Origin: Oceanobacillus sojae
GTDB taxonomy: Bacteria > Bacillota > Bacilli > Bacillales > Amphibacillaceae
Direction: 5' to 3'
DNA length: 64,000 bases
Assembly (NCBI RefSeq): GCF_007991515.1
Contig: NZ_BJYM01000024.1
Coordinates: 1-64,000, forward strand
Both the position numbers and the translations under genes were made by a program. Positions 8,516 to 17,981 of the stretch are shown piece by piece; position 1 is the first letter of the stretch; the number at the start of each line of letters is the position of its first letter. The notes under the pieces were generated by a model. That model made no database searches and had not been told where the DNA came from. It saw only the letters and a list, made by a program, of their open reading frames with translations.

Positions 8516-9321
8516 TGCTATACAAGACCCGCTTATTTTTTACAGGGATACTTATAAACCTGCAGTTTTTTACAAGTATCCCGATAAAATCCCGATTTTC
8601 CCTTGATCAACATCAGTTAAAATATATGCTCCGGACGTTTCCGGTATTGGGGCTGCTTCAAGGCAGCATCTACGCAGCTTTTATCTATATCCTGCAAAGC
8701 TTTACGCCGTTTACAAATTTACTGATGACGCTATTTCTTTGGCTTTTGCTAATTATTCTCTCGGGCGGTATTCATCTGGACGGCTGGATAGATGCCAGCG
8801 ATGCTTATTTCTCTTATAAAGAGCCTGAAAAGAGATTAGAGGTTATGAAGGACCCGAGAACAGGCGCATTTGGTGTGTTGTCGGTAATTGTTCTTTTATT
8901 TACAAGATTTATTGTCCTTTATGAATTAATCCAGGCTGAACATACTGCTGCCCTTCTTTTTATTATACTTATTCCGTTCCTTGGTAAAATGCTGCTTGGT
9001 GTATTTCTGCAAATACTGCCTTCGGCCAGAAAAGATGGAATGGCAAGCTTTTTTCAGCGCGGAAAAAGCAGCAGCCTCTTCGGAATGTATGCTATTTACC
9101 TCGTGATTATCGGCAGCTTTATTGCCTGGCTTCAGATGGACCTGTTATTTGCTTATTTGCTTTTTATTACAGTGACTATTATTGCAGGTTTATTCATCGC
9201 CAGAAGTATCATGAAGAATTTCAATGGAATTACGGGGGATACATTAGGTGCAAGCTCAGAAGGGATGGAATTATTACTATGGCTGACCTTATTACTCTTA
9301 CATTACTTCGCCATGGTATAA
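8515..9321 (+). CDS. cobS: Adenosylcobinamide-GDP ribazoletransferase (cobalamin synthase CobS)
   Basis: A polytopic membrane enzyme joining AdoCbi-GDP to alpha-ribazole (phosphate), the last step of nucleotide loop assembly. N-terminal NLQFFTSIP is typical. The conserved loop GGIHLDGWIDASDAYFSY followed by MKDPRTGAFG carries the acidic metal-binding residues. NGITGDTLGASSE near the end is also family-specific. At 268 aa it is slightly above the usual length. It starts at TGATG, overlapping the stop of the preceding gene. Confidence 0.94.
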   Translation: MLYKTRLFFTGILINLQFFTSIPIKSRFSLDQHQLKYMLRTFPVLGLLQGSIYAAFIYILQSFTPFTNLLMTLFLWLLLIILSGGIHLDGWIDASDAYFSYKEPEKRLEVMKDPRTGAFGVLSVIVLLFTRFIVLYELIQAEHTAALLFIILIPFLGKMLLGVFLQILPSARKDGMASFFQRGKSSSLFGMYAIYLVIIGSFIAWLQMDLLFAYLLFITVTIIAGLFIARSIMKNFNGITGDTLGASSEGMELLLWLTLLLLHYFAMV

Positions 9322-9905
9322 CAAAGGCGAATCAGGATAAAAGATACCTTGGCTGGACAGATGTGCCGCTTGTGCCGGAAGAAGTGGAAAGATTAAGTGC
9401 TGCTCAAGGCTTTGGAGAACAGTTTGATCTTTGTATAACAAGCGATTTATTACGATCCTGTCAAACGGCTGGTCTGCTTTGCCCGAAGCTGGAACGAATA
9501 GAAATAAAAGAATTTAGGGAAATGCATTTTGGTGCATGGGAAATGAAAACCTACGAGGATTTAAAAAGAAATGTAGGCTACCGCTCCTGGATTGATGCCC
9601 CAGAGAGCACTGTACCGCCAGGCGGAGAGAGTTTTCAGGAGATGCAACAGCGTATTAATGCAGGCTTTCAGCAATTAAGACAGGAGGTATGCAGGCGGCA
9701 AAGTAAAAATATATTACTTGTTGCACATGGAGGAGTCATTCGTTACTTATTAATGAAATTATCGGAAGAAGAGAAATCTTTTTTTAATTGGAAAGTATCA
9801 CATGACGCAGGAGTCCGCTTAACTTGGAAAATAGATGATTGGAAGGAGGCGCGAAAATGCATTTCGTTACAGGAGGTGCTTTTAACGGCAAAGGGAAATG
9901 GGTGA
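9279..9905 (+). CDS. cobC: Histidine phosphatase, probable alpha-ribazole phosphatase (CobC)
   Basis: A histidine-phosphatase superfamily protein. RHG catalytic motif at residues 11-13 (LLRHGITKAN), acid residue in FREMHFGAWE, and second catalytic His in VAHGGVIRYLL. In this operon the likely job is removing phosphate from alpha-ribazole-5'-phosphate or cobalamin-5'-phosphate. It overlaps cobS by 43 bp, an unusually long overlap, with AAGGGATGG about 12 nt before ATG 9279. 208 aa is normal. Fold is certain; substrate comes from context. Confidence 0.87.
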   Translation: MADLITLTLLRHGITKANQDKRYLGWTDVPLVPEEVERLSAAQGFGEQFDLCITSDLLRSCQTAGLLCPKLERIEIKEFREMHFGAWEMKTYEDLKRNVGYRSWIDAPESTVPPGGESFQEMQQRINAGFQQLRQEVCRRQSKNILLVAHGGVIRYLLMKLSEEEKSFFNWKVSHDAGVRLTWKIDDWKEARKCISLQEVLLTAKGNG

Positions 9906-10300
9906 AGCAGCATTACCCTGAAGATACAACATGGTTTTCAGCATCAACATATCCTGACTGGCCCATTCCAAATGGAAATTTGCGTTCCGTTGTGATTTTA
10001 GAAGGTTTGGAATTATGGGTGAAAAAAGAAATAAATGTGGAATTATCTCCTGATTTAATCTTAGATAAGAATATCAAAAAGATTAAAAAATGGATGGAAT
10101 GGGAACAAAATGAGGAAAACCAAAGGCTTGTATTGATTGGAACGGATATTTCAAAGGGAATTGTACCAATGGAAAAAGAAAATCGGCTGCATCGTGATAT
10201 TACCGGCTGGCTCTACCAAAGATTAGCTGCACGTGCAGAACGAGTTGATCTGGTTTGGTACGGAATTTCACAAACATTAAAAAGGAAGGGAGAGATTTAA
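9857..10300 (+). CDS. Second CobU-like protein, short, with altered P-loop
   Basis: 147 aa beginning MHFVTGGAFNGKGKW; the ATG has AAGGAGG (9842-9848) 8 nt upstream. The N-terminal strand-loop resembles the CobU P-loop, but the Ser/Thr after GK is Gly. The C-terminal part (GIVPMEKENRLHRDITGW and QRLAARAERVDLVWYGI) is a clear CobU signature. No HxxxR guanylylation histidine is obvious. It may be a degenerate kinase/guanylyltransferase that complements the upstream CobU, whose GIVP motif is missing, or a regulatory paralogue. It overlaps cobC by 49 bp. Confidence 0.72.
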   Translation: MHFVTGGAFNGKGKWVKQHYPEDTTWFSASTYPDWPIPNGNLRSVVILEGLELWVKKEINVELSPDLILDKNIKKIKKWMEWEQNEENQRLVLIGTDISKGIVPMEKENRLHRDITGWLYQRLAARAERVDLVWYGISQTLKRKGEI

Positions 10301-10885
10301 ATGAGACTTTACACAAGAACAGGGGATAAAGGACAGACAGCGTTAATTGGCGGAAAAGCAAGCAAGGATGATGTGCGTGTGGAGGCATATGGTTCGATCG
10401 ATGAAATAAATTCTTTTACCGGATTGGCAATTGCGTATCTGAATCAGAATATATTTGAGGATATTATTCAGGACCTGGTGAAAATCCAGCATGAATTATT
10501 CGATTGTGGTACGGAGCTTTCGAACGTTTCTAAGAAGGAAAGACCTTATGAGCTGACGGAGGATATAGTTACCTATTTAGAAGAACGCATGGACAGTTTA
10601 ATTGAGGAAGCACCGGAGCTTGAGAAATTTATTTTGCCGGGCGGCTCTCAGGCAGCTTCTGCACTTCATGTTGCGAGAACAGTAACAAGAAGAGCAGAGA
10701 GACAAATGGTAACACTTTATCACGAAGCCGAAGAACTCAATCCAATTCCATTAAAATATATCAATCGTCTTTCCGATTACTTTTTTGCTGCTGCCCGTGT
10801 TGTAAATGCACGACTTGAAGTTGCTGATGTAGAATATGAGCGGAGCGCCAGAGTATTTCGCGGCAGCCACAAGAAAAATAAATAA
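10301..10885 (+). CDS. PduO-type ATP:cob(I)alamin adenosyltransferase
   Basis: Transfers the 5'-deoxyadenosyl group of ATP to cob(I)alamin or cobinamide, giving the coenzyme form recognised by the riboswitch. PduO signature MRLYTRTGDKGQTALIGG at the N-terminus, then VEAYGSIDEINSFTG and ARTVTRRAERQ (basic ATP-contact residues). 194 aa is typical; the equivalent B. subtilis gene is yvqK. GAAGGGAGAG precedes the ATG. It immediately follows the second CobU-like gene. Confidence 0.96.
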   Translation: MRLYTRTGDKGQTALIGGKASKDDVRVEAYGSIDEINSFTGLAIAYLNQNIFEDIIQDLVKIQHELFDCGTELSNVSKKERPYELTEDIVTYLEERMDSLIEEAPELEKFILPGGSQAASALHVARTVTRRAERQMVTLYHEAEELNPIPLKYINRLSDYFFAAARVVNARLEVADVEYERSARVFRGSHKKNK

Positions 10886-10890
10886 GACGG

Positions 10891-11595
10891 ATGACAAATG
10901 CTATTATTTTACCGTTGGAAACAGATAAGGAATTGGTGATTGCGACAGATAACAGCGGGGCTATCGGTGAAAAGGAAGCCGATCTGGTGAAAACCTCTAA
11001 TCAGATAGTCGGGAAATTTGCCTGCCGTGTAGTGTTAATGGAGTGTCTGGCAGAATATGCAGAGCCTGCTGCTGTTATTATGCAAAACTTTACGAATGAA
11101 GAAGCCTGGCAGGCTTATAAAGCAGGGGTGTACGAAGAACTTAATGGAGCTGGGTTTGCCGGGCTGCCCATTACTGGAAGCACGGAAAGTAATTTTCAAA
11201 CTCTCCAGTCCGGACTTGGCTTAACCCTGATTGGGAAAAGGGGAAAAAGAAACAGGTATCAATGGACAGGCAGGGAGAGCTTTGCGGTTATCGGAGCTCC
11301 TTTTACGGGTCAGGCTGTTCTTGAGAACGGCGGGAAAATTCCAAGTGCTGCTCTATTAAAAAAAATTGCTGATACAGCAGGAATTAAATCAATCATGCCA
11401 GTAGGCTCCAAAGGAATTGCAGCGACCTTTCAACAATGGACAGGCCTGAGGACGGAGCTTGAATCAGTACTTGATTTACAAGCATCTGCAGGTCCTTCAA
11501 CATGCTTTCTTATTGCTTTTGAACAGGGAAGTAAGACAGAAGCTGAACAGCTTGCGGGAAGGCTTTTCCACCCGCTAAAGGTGTCCAATTGTTGA
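10891..11595 (+). CDS. AIR-synthase-like protein, candidate alpha-ribazole kinase (CblS)
   Basis: 234 aa, soluble. DNSGAIGEKEADLV, CRVVLMECLA and the glycine-rich LQSGLGLTLIGKRG resemble the N-terminal domain of AIR synthase/ThiL-like enzymes. CblS, described in Geobacillus and Listeria, is such a protein: it phosphorylates alpha-ribazole, bypassing CobT. No cobT is seen here, and a kinase would complete the CobU/CobS/CobC set. The ribosome site is poor (AAGACGG), so it may be translationally coupled to the adenosyltransferase 5 bp upstream. A CblT transporter is not in the window. The fold call is firmer than the function. Confidence 0.6.
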   Translation: MTNAIILPLETDKELVIATDNSGAIGEKEADLVKTSNQIVGKFACRVVLMECLAEYAEPAAVIMQNFTNEEAWQAYKAGVYEELNGAGFAGLPITGSTESNFQTLQSGLGLTLIGKRGKRNRYQWTGRESFAVIGAPFTGQAVLENGGKIPSAALLKKIADTAGIKSIMPVGSKGIAATFQQWTGLRTELESVLDLQASAGPSTCFLIAFEQGSKTEAEQLAGRLFHPLKVSNC

Positions 11596-11619
11596 AATAC
11601 AACAGATTAAATTCAGTGC

Positions 11620-11648
11620 TTGACATTTACATGGACTAACAGTAGAAT
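11620..11648 (+). promoter_or_regulatory. pyrG sigma-A promoter
   Basis: Consensus TTGACA (11620-11625), exact 17-bp spacer, TAGAAT (11643-11648). The expected start falls on GGGCTC at 11656, the initially transcribed sequence required for CTP-sensing pyrG attenuation. Confidence 0.88.
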
Positions 11649-11655
11649 CTTTATT

Positions 11656-11717
11656 GGGCTCTTTGAATATAATTACAAAGCGTTTCCCCTGAGAGATGAG
11701 AGGGGGAAACGCTTTTC
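11656..11717 (+). promoter_or_regulatory. pyrG reiterative-transcription attenuator leader
   Basis: In B. subtilis, low CTP causes repeated G addition at a GGGC start, and the poly-G tail pairs with a C/T tract in the terminator's left arm to prevent termination. All parts are visible here: GGGCTC at 11656-11661 placed at +1; terminator arms AAAGCGTTTCCCCT (11677-11690) and AGGGGGAAACGCTTT (11701-11715) with trailing Ts; and the CCCCT tract inside the left arm. The leader to the GTG start is about 210 nt. Confidence 0.85.
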
Positions 11718-11862
11718 TTGTTAGATAGAGAAATAAAAGTAAAACCGTTCTGACATGATAACTTTTACTGACTATGTAAAAGATAATGACAGGACAATCA
11801 TTCCAAAGAACGACCAAATATATTGTTCAGCACACAGCATAAAAATAAAGAAAGAAGGATGA

Positions 11863-13473
<1,611 letters not shown>

Positions 13474-13484
13474 TAAATGAAAGT

Positions 13485-13530
13485 AAAATGGAGATATTCA
13501 TCTGTAATTGATGCGTATCTCCATTTTTTT
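13485..13530 (+). terminator. pyrG terminator
   Basis: AAAATGGAGATA pairs with TATCTCCATTTT and is followed by a T-run, 12 bp after the pyrG stop codon. Confidence 0.9.
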
Positions 13531-14003
13531 AGAATAAGAGAGCAAAAAATGCTGAACGCAGCCCGCGAAAAGCGACTTCCTGGGACTTGCGATTACTCGT
13601 CCCATTGAAAACTGTCGCAGTGGACATCTCCTTGGCAAGAACACCAGTATTTTAAAGACCAAGTGATTTTCTTGGTTTTTCATATATGCAAGGGACATAT
13701 TAGGGAAACAAGGGAACCATATTAGAAGATTTTTCATCTGTTCACTCGATTAAACATCCACTTTTATAAGTCTCTCCGTTCACTTATATAAATAATTATG
13801 CTAATATAACATACAAATATGGAAATAAAAAGAATGTTTTTAAAAGTCGAAAAGAGTATAAGCTTGTTATGCTTTAGCGACGCATTTTGGAAAGTACATA
13901 AGCAGGTATTTGGAGAAATAAAATAACAGAATAACTATGATTTTATTGTCGAACTCTTTAAAAATTTTTGATAGGAATTTTAAGTAAAGCAGGTGACGGA
14001 CAA
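13531..14003. other. Intergenic region between pyrG and the membrane/AAA unit
   Basis: The first part is a dispersed repeat (13545-13690). The rest is very AT-rich. A weak promoter, TTCACT (13779-13784) with 17 bp to TAATAT (13802-13807), may serve the two-gene unit downstream. No coding sequence is supported. Confidence 0.5.
13545..13690. repeat. Dispersed repeat, family B, copy 1
   Basis: Contains TGGGACTTGCGATTACTCG within a small palindrome (13581-13604), then CTTGGCAAGAACACCAG and TTTTAAAGACCAAGTGATT. The first block recurs at 40905-40926, and both blocks recur in degraded form at 56421-56580. The short inverted pair CCAAG/CTTGG lies near the end. The ends are not well defined in this copy. 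Confidence 0.55.
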
Positions 14004-14594
14004 GTGAGTGATAAAAAGAAGCTTTTTGGGGTAGGCAGCGAACTGGAGGAAAGTAATACAGAATTGAATCAGCAGCCGTTCAAGCCGGCCAACAAGAAAG
14101 AAAATGCGTTTGGCAGTCATGTACAGGAAGAAGCTGTAAGAGAAAAAAAGGCTGCTTTTGGTGCGCAGCACACAGCAGCTGATGAAAATAAGCAGGGGAA
14201 ATTGGCAAATATAAAAATGGTATTTTCGCTTCAAAATAAATTATTTTGGGTTAACTCTTATCTTTTGGCGATTATCTTTTTAATTTTAAGTAATGGGAGC
14301 TTATCCAATTTTAATTTTCCATCTATATTTCATTTAATCAATGCCATTCTCTTTCCCTTTTCGGTAATTGTTATGGGGAGCATAGCAATACGTTTTAGAA
14401 ATTTTATGCCTGGAGTATATTATTGGCTCTACCCGACATACAGGAAGAGCCCTAATATAAATTCCATGTTATTTTTGCTGATCTGGTACGTGGTGAAAGT
14501 GATGTTCTATTATTTTATTTGGACTACTTCATTTTTATGGGGAGTTCTCGGAATATTATTAGCAGCACTAAATGCTAGAAAAATAGAAAAGTAG
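14004..14594 (+). CDS. Unrecognised membrane protein with repeated FG motifs
   Basis: No family recognised. Start GTG 14004 was chosen for AGGTG 8 nt upstream, giving 196 aa. Residues 1-~75 are hydrophilic and contain three similar short motifs spaced through the tail: KKKLFGVG, KENAFGSH and KKAAFGAQ. The rest has about four hydrophobic segments (from LFWVNSYLLAIIFLI to FLWGVLGILLAAL). It ends 9 bp before the beta-helix/AAA gene, so the two are almost surely co-transcribed; the cytosolic tail could be a docking site for that ATPase. This functional link is inference. Confidence 0.7.
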   Translation: MSDKKKLFGVGSELEESNTELNQQPFKPANKKENAFGSHVQEEAVREKKAAFGAQHTAADENKQGKLANIKMVFSLQNKLFWVNSYLLAIIFLILSNGSLSNFNFPSIFHLINAILFPFSVIVMGSIAIRFRNFMPGVYYWLYPTYRKSPNINSMLFLLIWYVVKVMFYYFIWTTSFLWGVLGILLAALNARKIEK

Positions 14595-14603
14595 GTGTAA
14601 GGA

Positions 14604-17198
14604 ATGAGACATATATGGAAGGTTGGCAAAGGGTTTGGGAAGAAAAGCTTTGAGGATGCTATCAAAAGTTCTTCTAAAGGAGATACGCTTCTTATTGAAC
14701 CGGGTACATATCATTTTCCGAAAGGCTATAATATAAATGAATTGGAGATTAAAGGAGCAGGAAATCAGCCAAATGATGTAGTACTCAACGGTTTCTTTTC
14801 ATTGCAGAATAATGCGAAGCTGAATTTGTCCAATCTGATGCTGTCTGCACCACGGGAGATGAATGCACTTCATGTCAGCGGCAACTCAAGCTTGTTTTTA
14901 AAAAATGTTATTGTAAACGGTGAAGAAACCGGGCGATATCCCACCATCTGGTGTGTGAATTCATATCTGAATATCTCTGCATCAGAAATCTATTTTAATC
15001 AGGATTCGCCGTATGGAATCTATATACAAGAGAGCTCGAAGCTTGAAATCACCTCTACGGTGGCTGATTCCATTTATGCAAGCCAATCCAAGGTATACTT
15101 GAATAATGTACAAATGCAGGTGATCCTATACTTAGAAAATGAATCGAATGCTGAGTCTGCCGGAGTTCTGGACTTTCCACGGCAAAATCCAAATAAATAT
15201 GTGCTTACAGTTTATTCAGGCTCCCGTGCTAATTTAGCGCTTGTCAATGGAGATGAAGACCATATTGAAGCAAATGTAGATAACGGTTTATTAATTATTA
15301 ATACAATAGAACTCGGAGAAAGCAATATTTTTGATATTTATCATAATGACCAGTCAACCGTGGAAGCAAGTGGTGAACGTGTATTTGTTCAGAATATAGA
15401 TGAACAGACTGCTGAGGGGAGCGCCAGTCAAAATGCTGTTCTTCAAGAGACAAATTCAGAGGAACAGTTTGCCGAAGAAACAGAATCTGGTAACGGAGAA
15501 GCAGATCAGTTGGACGAAGAAATAGATGAACAGACCTTGGAGAAGAAGGAGCCTTTACAGGAAGAAGAAAAATCTGCTCTAGAGCAATTAAACGAAATGT
15601 ATGGTTTAACAGAATTAAAGAAGCAGATTAAGCAATTTATTAATACAATTAAGTTTAATCAATCTAGAAAACAGAAGGGACTCAAAGCAGCGCCGTTAAA
15701 TTTACATTCCATATTTCTTGGAAATCCAGGAACAGGGAAAACAACCGTCGCCAGATTGCTGGGAAAAGTATTGTATCAAGAAGGAGTAATTCCAGCAGAT
15801 AATTTTGTAGAGGTTACGCGAAAGGACCTGGTCGGTCTCCATATTGGTGAGACAGCTCCAAAAACGCAGGCTGTGTTAGACCGTGCCCGTGGCGGCATTT
15901 TATTTATTGATGAAGCATACGCATTGCACAGCGCTTCAGATAATGATTTTGGAGCAGAGGCTGTAGAGACCATTTTAAAATTCATGGAGGATAATCGTGA
16001 TGAAATTATGATTATCTTTGCCGGATATTTTGACGATATGCAAAATTTCCTGACGATGAACAGCGGTTTAGCTTCACGGATTCCGAATGAATTTGTTTTT
16101 GATGACTATTCCAGCTTTGAAATTGCTGAAATTGGTTATTTGGATATACTGGATCAGGACTATATAGTGAATGAAGAAAAGTATAAAGAAGTGGTGATGA
16201 ATCAATATGGCCGCAGTGTTGATGAAAGTAATGCAAGATGGGTCCGTAATTTCAATCAGAAATTAATCATTACCATGGCGAACCGCGTTATTGAAATGGG
16301 TTCCGAGGATACACAGACTATATTAAGTGAGGATATAGATGCTTTAATAGGAAATAGCGGTGAAAATAAAGAAGAGAAAATAACCGAATTATTGTCCCAA
16401 TTAAATGACCTAATTGGGCTGGAAGAAATAAAAGACTATGTACAGCGCTTAGTGAAGCAGGTAAAAATTGATAAAATGCTTGCGGAACAAGGGGAACTGT
16501 CCTTTAACCCGACATATCATATGATTTTTGAAGGCAATCCCGGTACCGGAAAAACAACGGTAGCAAATATACTTGCTTCTTTATTCTACTACTTAGATAT
16601 CCTTCCGAGTAAAAATGTAAAGGTTGTTGACCGTGCTGATTTAGTCGGCTCCTATATCGGCCATACAGAAAAAAATACAAAAAGAATTATTAATCAGGCA
16701 ATGGGCGGTGTTCTGTTTATTGATGAAGCTTATCAACTGACTAATAACAGCGAAAATGACTTTGGAAAGCAGGCTGTGGAAACCTTACTTACTTATTTAG
16801 AAAATTACAGAGATAAATTTGTAGTAATTTTAGCAGGTTATACAAAGGAAATGGAAAAATTCCTGGATATGAACCCGGGACTGCGTTCACGGATACCAGA
16901 GAAAATTATTTTCCCAGATTACCATCCGGATGATATTGCTACTGTCGTTGAAAAAAATATTACGAAGCATTGGCAGGTAGATTCAGCTTATCTTCGTTCG
17001 GTGGTAAGTGACATTTATCGCCATCTTCCGGAAGCAGAAAAAGCTAATGCCAGATGGGCACGTAATTTTAGTGAGAAGCTAATTCAAAATCATAAAATCT
17101 GGATCAGCGACAACCAGCTTTCTGGAACCGAGATGAAACAAATCAGCACAGAGCTGCTGAATAAGACGTATGCTTCTTATCAAAATAGTATGGGATAA
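14604..17198 (+). CDS. Beta-helix domain fused to two CbxX/SpoVK-type AAA ATPase domains
   Basis: 864 aa. Residues ~1-255 look like a right-handed parallel beta-helix: repeated short strands, with PGTYHFPKGYNI, SSLFLKNVIVNG and SKVYLNNVQMQVI. An acidic Glu/Gln-rich linker spans ~260-325. AAA-1 has Walker A GNPGTGKT at 373-380 and Walker B ILFIDEAYAL near 431-440. AAA-2 has GNPGTGKT at 644-651 and VLFIDEAYQL near 702. Both AAA modules keep the SRIP/arginine-finger-like segment (LASRIPNEF, LRSRIPEKI). Related AAA domains occur in SpoVK, CbxX and type VII EccA. GTGTAAGG lies before the ATG. Its role is unknown; it pairs with the membrane protein upstream. Confidence 0.85.
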   Translation: MRHIWKVGKGFGKKSFEDAIKSSSKGDTLLIEPGTYHFPKGYNINELEIKGAGNQPNDVVLNGFFSLQNNAKLNLSNLMLSAPREMNALHVSGNSSLFLKNVIVNGEETGRYPTIWCVNSYLNISASEIYFNQDSPYGIYIQESSKLEITSTVADSIYASQSKVYLNNVQMQVILYLENESNAESAGVLDFPRQNPNKYVLTVYSGSRANLALVNGDEDHIEANVDNGLLIINTIELGESNIFDIYHNDQSTVEASGERVFVQNIDEQTAEGSASQNAVLQETNSEEQFAEETESGNGEADQLDEEIDEQTLEKKEPLQEEEKSALEQLNEMYGLTELKKQIKQFINTIKFNQSRKQKGLKAAPLNLHSIFLGNPGTGKTTVARLLGKVLYQEGVIPADNFVEVTRKDLVGLHIGETAPKTQAVLDRARGGILFIDEAYALHSASDNDFGAEAVETILKFMEDNRDEIMIIFAGYFDDMQNFLTMNSGLASRIPNEFVFDDYSSFEIAEIGYLDILDQDYIVNEEKYKEVVMNQYGRSVDESNARWVRNFNQKLIITMANRVIEMGSEDTQTILSEDIDALIGNSGENKEEKITELLSQLNDLIGLEEIKDYVQRLVKQVKIDKMLAEQGELSFNPTYHMIFEGNPGTGKTTVANILASLFYYLDILPSKNVKVVDRADLVGSYIGHTEKNTKRIINQAMGGVLFIDEAYQLTNNSENDFGKQAVETLLTYLENYRDKFVVILAGYTKEMEKFLDMNPGLRSRIPEKIIFPDYHPDDIATVVEKNITKHWQVDSAYLRSVVSDIYRHLPEAEKANARWARNFSEKLIQNHKIWISDNQLSGTEMKQISTELLNKTYASYQNSMG

Positions 17199-17273
17199 AA
17201 TATATGCGTGGAGGAGGGGAATAGAAGGACTTCGGGAATATTCCAGATAAATTTAATATAAGGAAATACTTGA

Positions 17274-17305
17274 AGAGGCAGTGGAAAACAAGCTGTCTCT
17301 TTTTG
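17274..17305 (+). terminator. Terminator after the beta-helix/AAA gene
   Basis: AGAGGCAG (17274-17281) pairs with CTGTCTCT (17293-17300), including one G-T pair, and ends in a T-run. It closes the two-gene unit. Confidence 0.7.
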
Positions 17306-17339
17306 TAATTTTAAAGGGCAGACACAATAGAATTTTGAA

Positions 17340-17820
17340 TGAGTGAGGAGTGTATGAAGAAGAAGCCGTCACAGGGTTGGAACTATGAATGCCCATATTA
17401 GGGTAATAATTTGAATATATTGGTGGACATTCAACAATTTACAGCATGGATGCTTTATGTCGTCAGCTGATTAGAAACATGCAAAAGAAGCAATGTTTGA
17501 TAGGAGAGCGGTATCTATTGTTTTTGGAAATGAATAAAGGGTTCTTGAAAAATTACCAAACCCAAAAATAGATGAACAATGCATGCCACATATGCTAAAG
17601 TTATGGTTGAGGTGTATCAGGAAAACAGCAGTTTCATCGGCACAGATTAAAATCAAAACTTTTAACAAATACTTGCGAAACTGGCCTGCTCTGTTGAATC
17701 TGTTGAAAAAGAAAGAGGGAAGCAGTGAAAAGACGGGAGAATAATAGTGAATTCAGCTGTCCTGCCTGCAAAAGTCTGGGAAATCTGAGAGTGGTCAGCC
17801 TTCAAAATTTTCAGGAGTGA
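17340..17820 (+). pseudogene. Decayed gene remnant, possibly vWA-like with zinc ribbon
   Basis: About 480 bp between the AAA unit and spo0F carry no intact frame, but conceptual fragments in several frames suggest an old gene. After GAGGAG and ATG 17354 comes KKKPSQGWNYECPY before a stop. Later pieces read YSMDALCRQLIRNMQKK, DRRAVSIVFGNE and CPACKSLGNL. The Cys pairs and the VSIVF strand loosely recall a vWA domain with zinc ribbon. This is a weak by-eye reading. The rest of the gap up to spo0F holds a small hairpin (17841-17860) and the spo0F promoter. Confidence 0.3.
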
Positions 17821-17909
17821 AGTAAGAATAAAAACTTAGGACCTTGCGACTTTAGTCGTAAGAGCTTCAAGCTGAAATGAAGGCAAAAATAACGATTCCA
17901 AATGAATAA

Positions 17910-17937
17910 GCAGGAATTTAAATTAATACTATCGAAA
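17910..17937 (+). promoter_or_regulatory. Sigma-H-type promoter of spo0F
   Basis: GCAGGAATT (17910-17918) fits the sigma-H -35 consensus RnAGGAWWW. After 12 bp, ATCGAAA (17931-17937) fits RnnGAAW. B. subtilis spo0F is likewise transcribed by sigma-H at sporulation onset. It lies 45 bp before the start codon. Confidence 0.65.
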
Positions 17938-17981
17938 TTTAAAATTAAACAAAAAATTAAATATATCGGAGGAGGGTAAGT

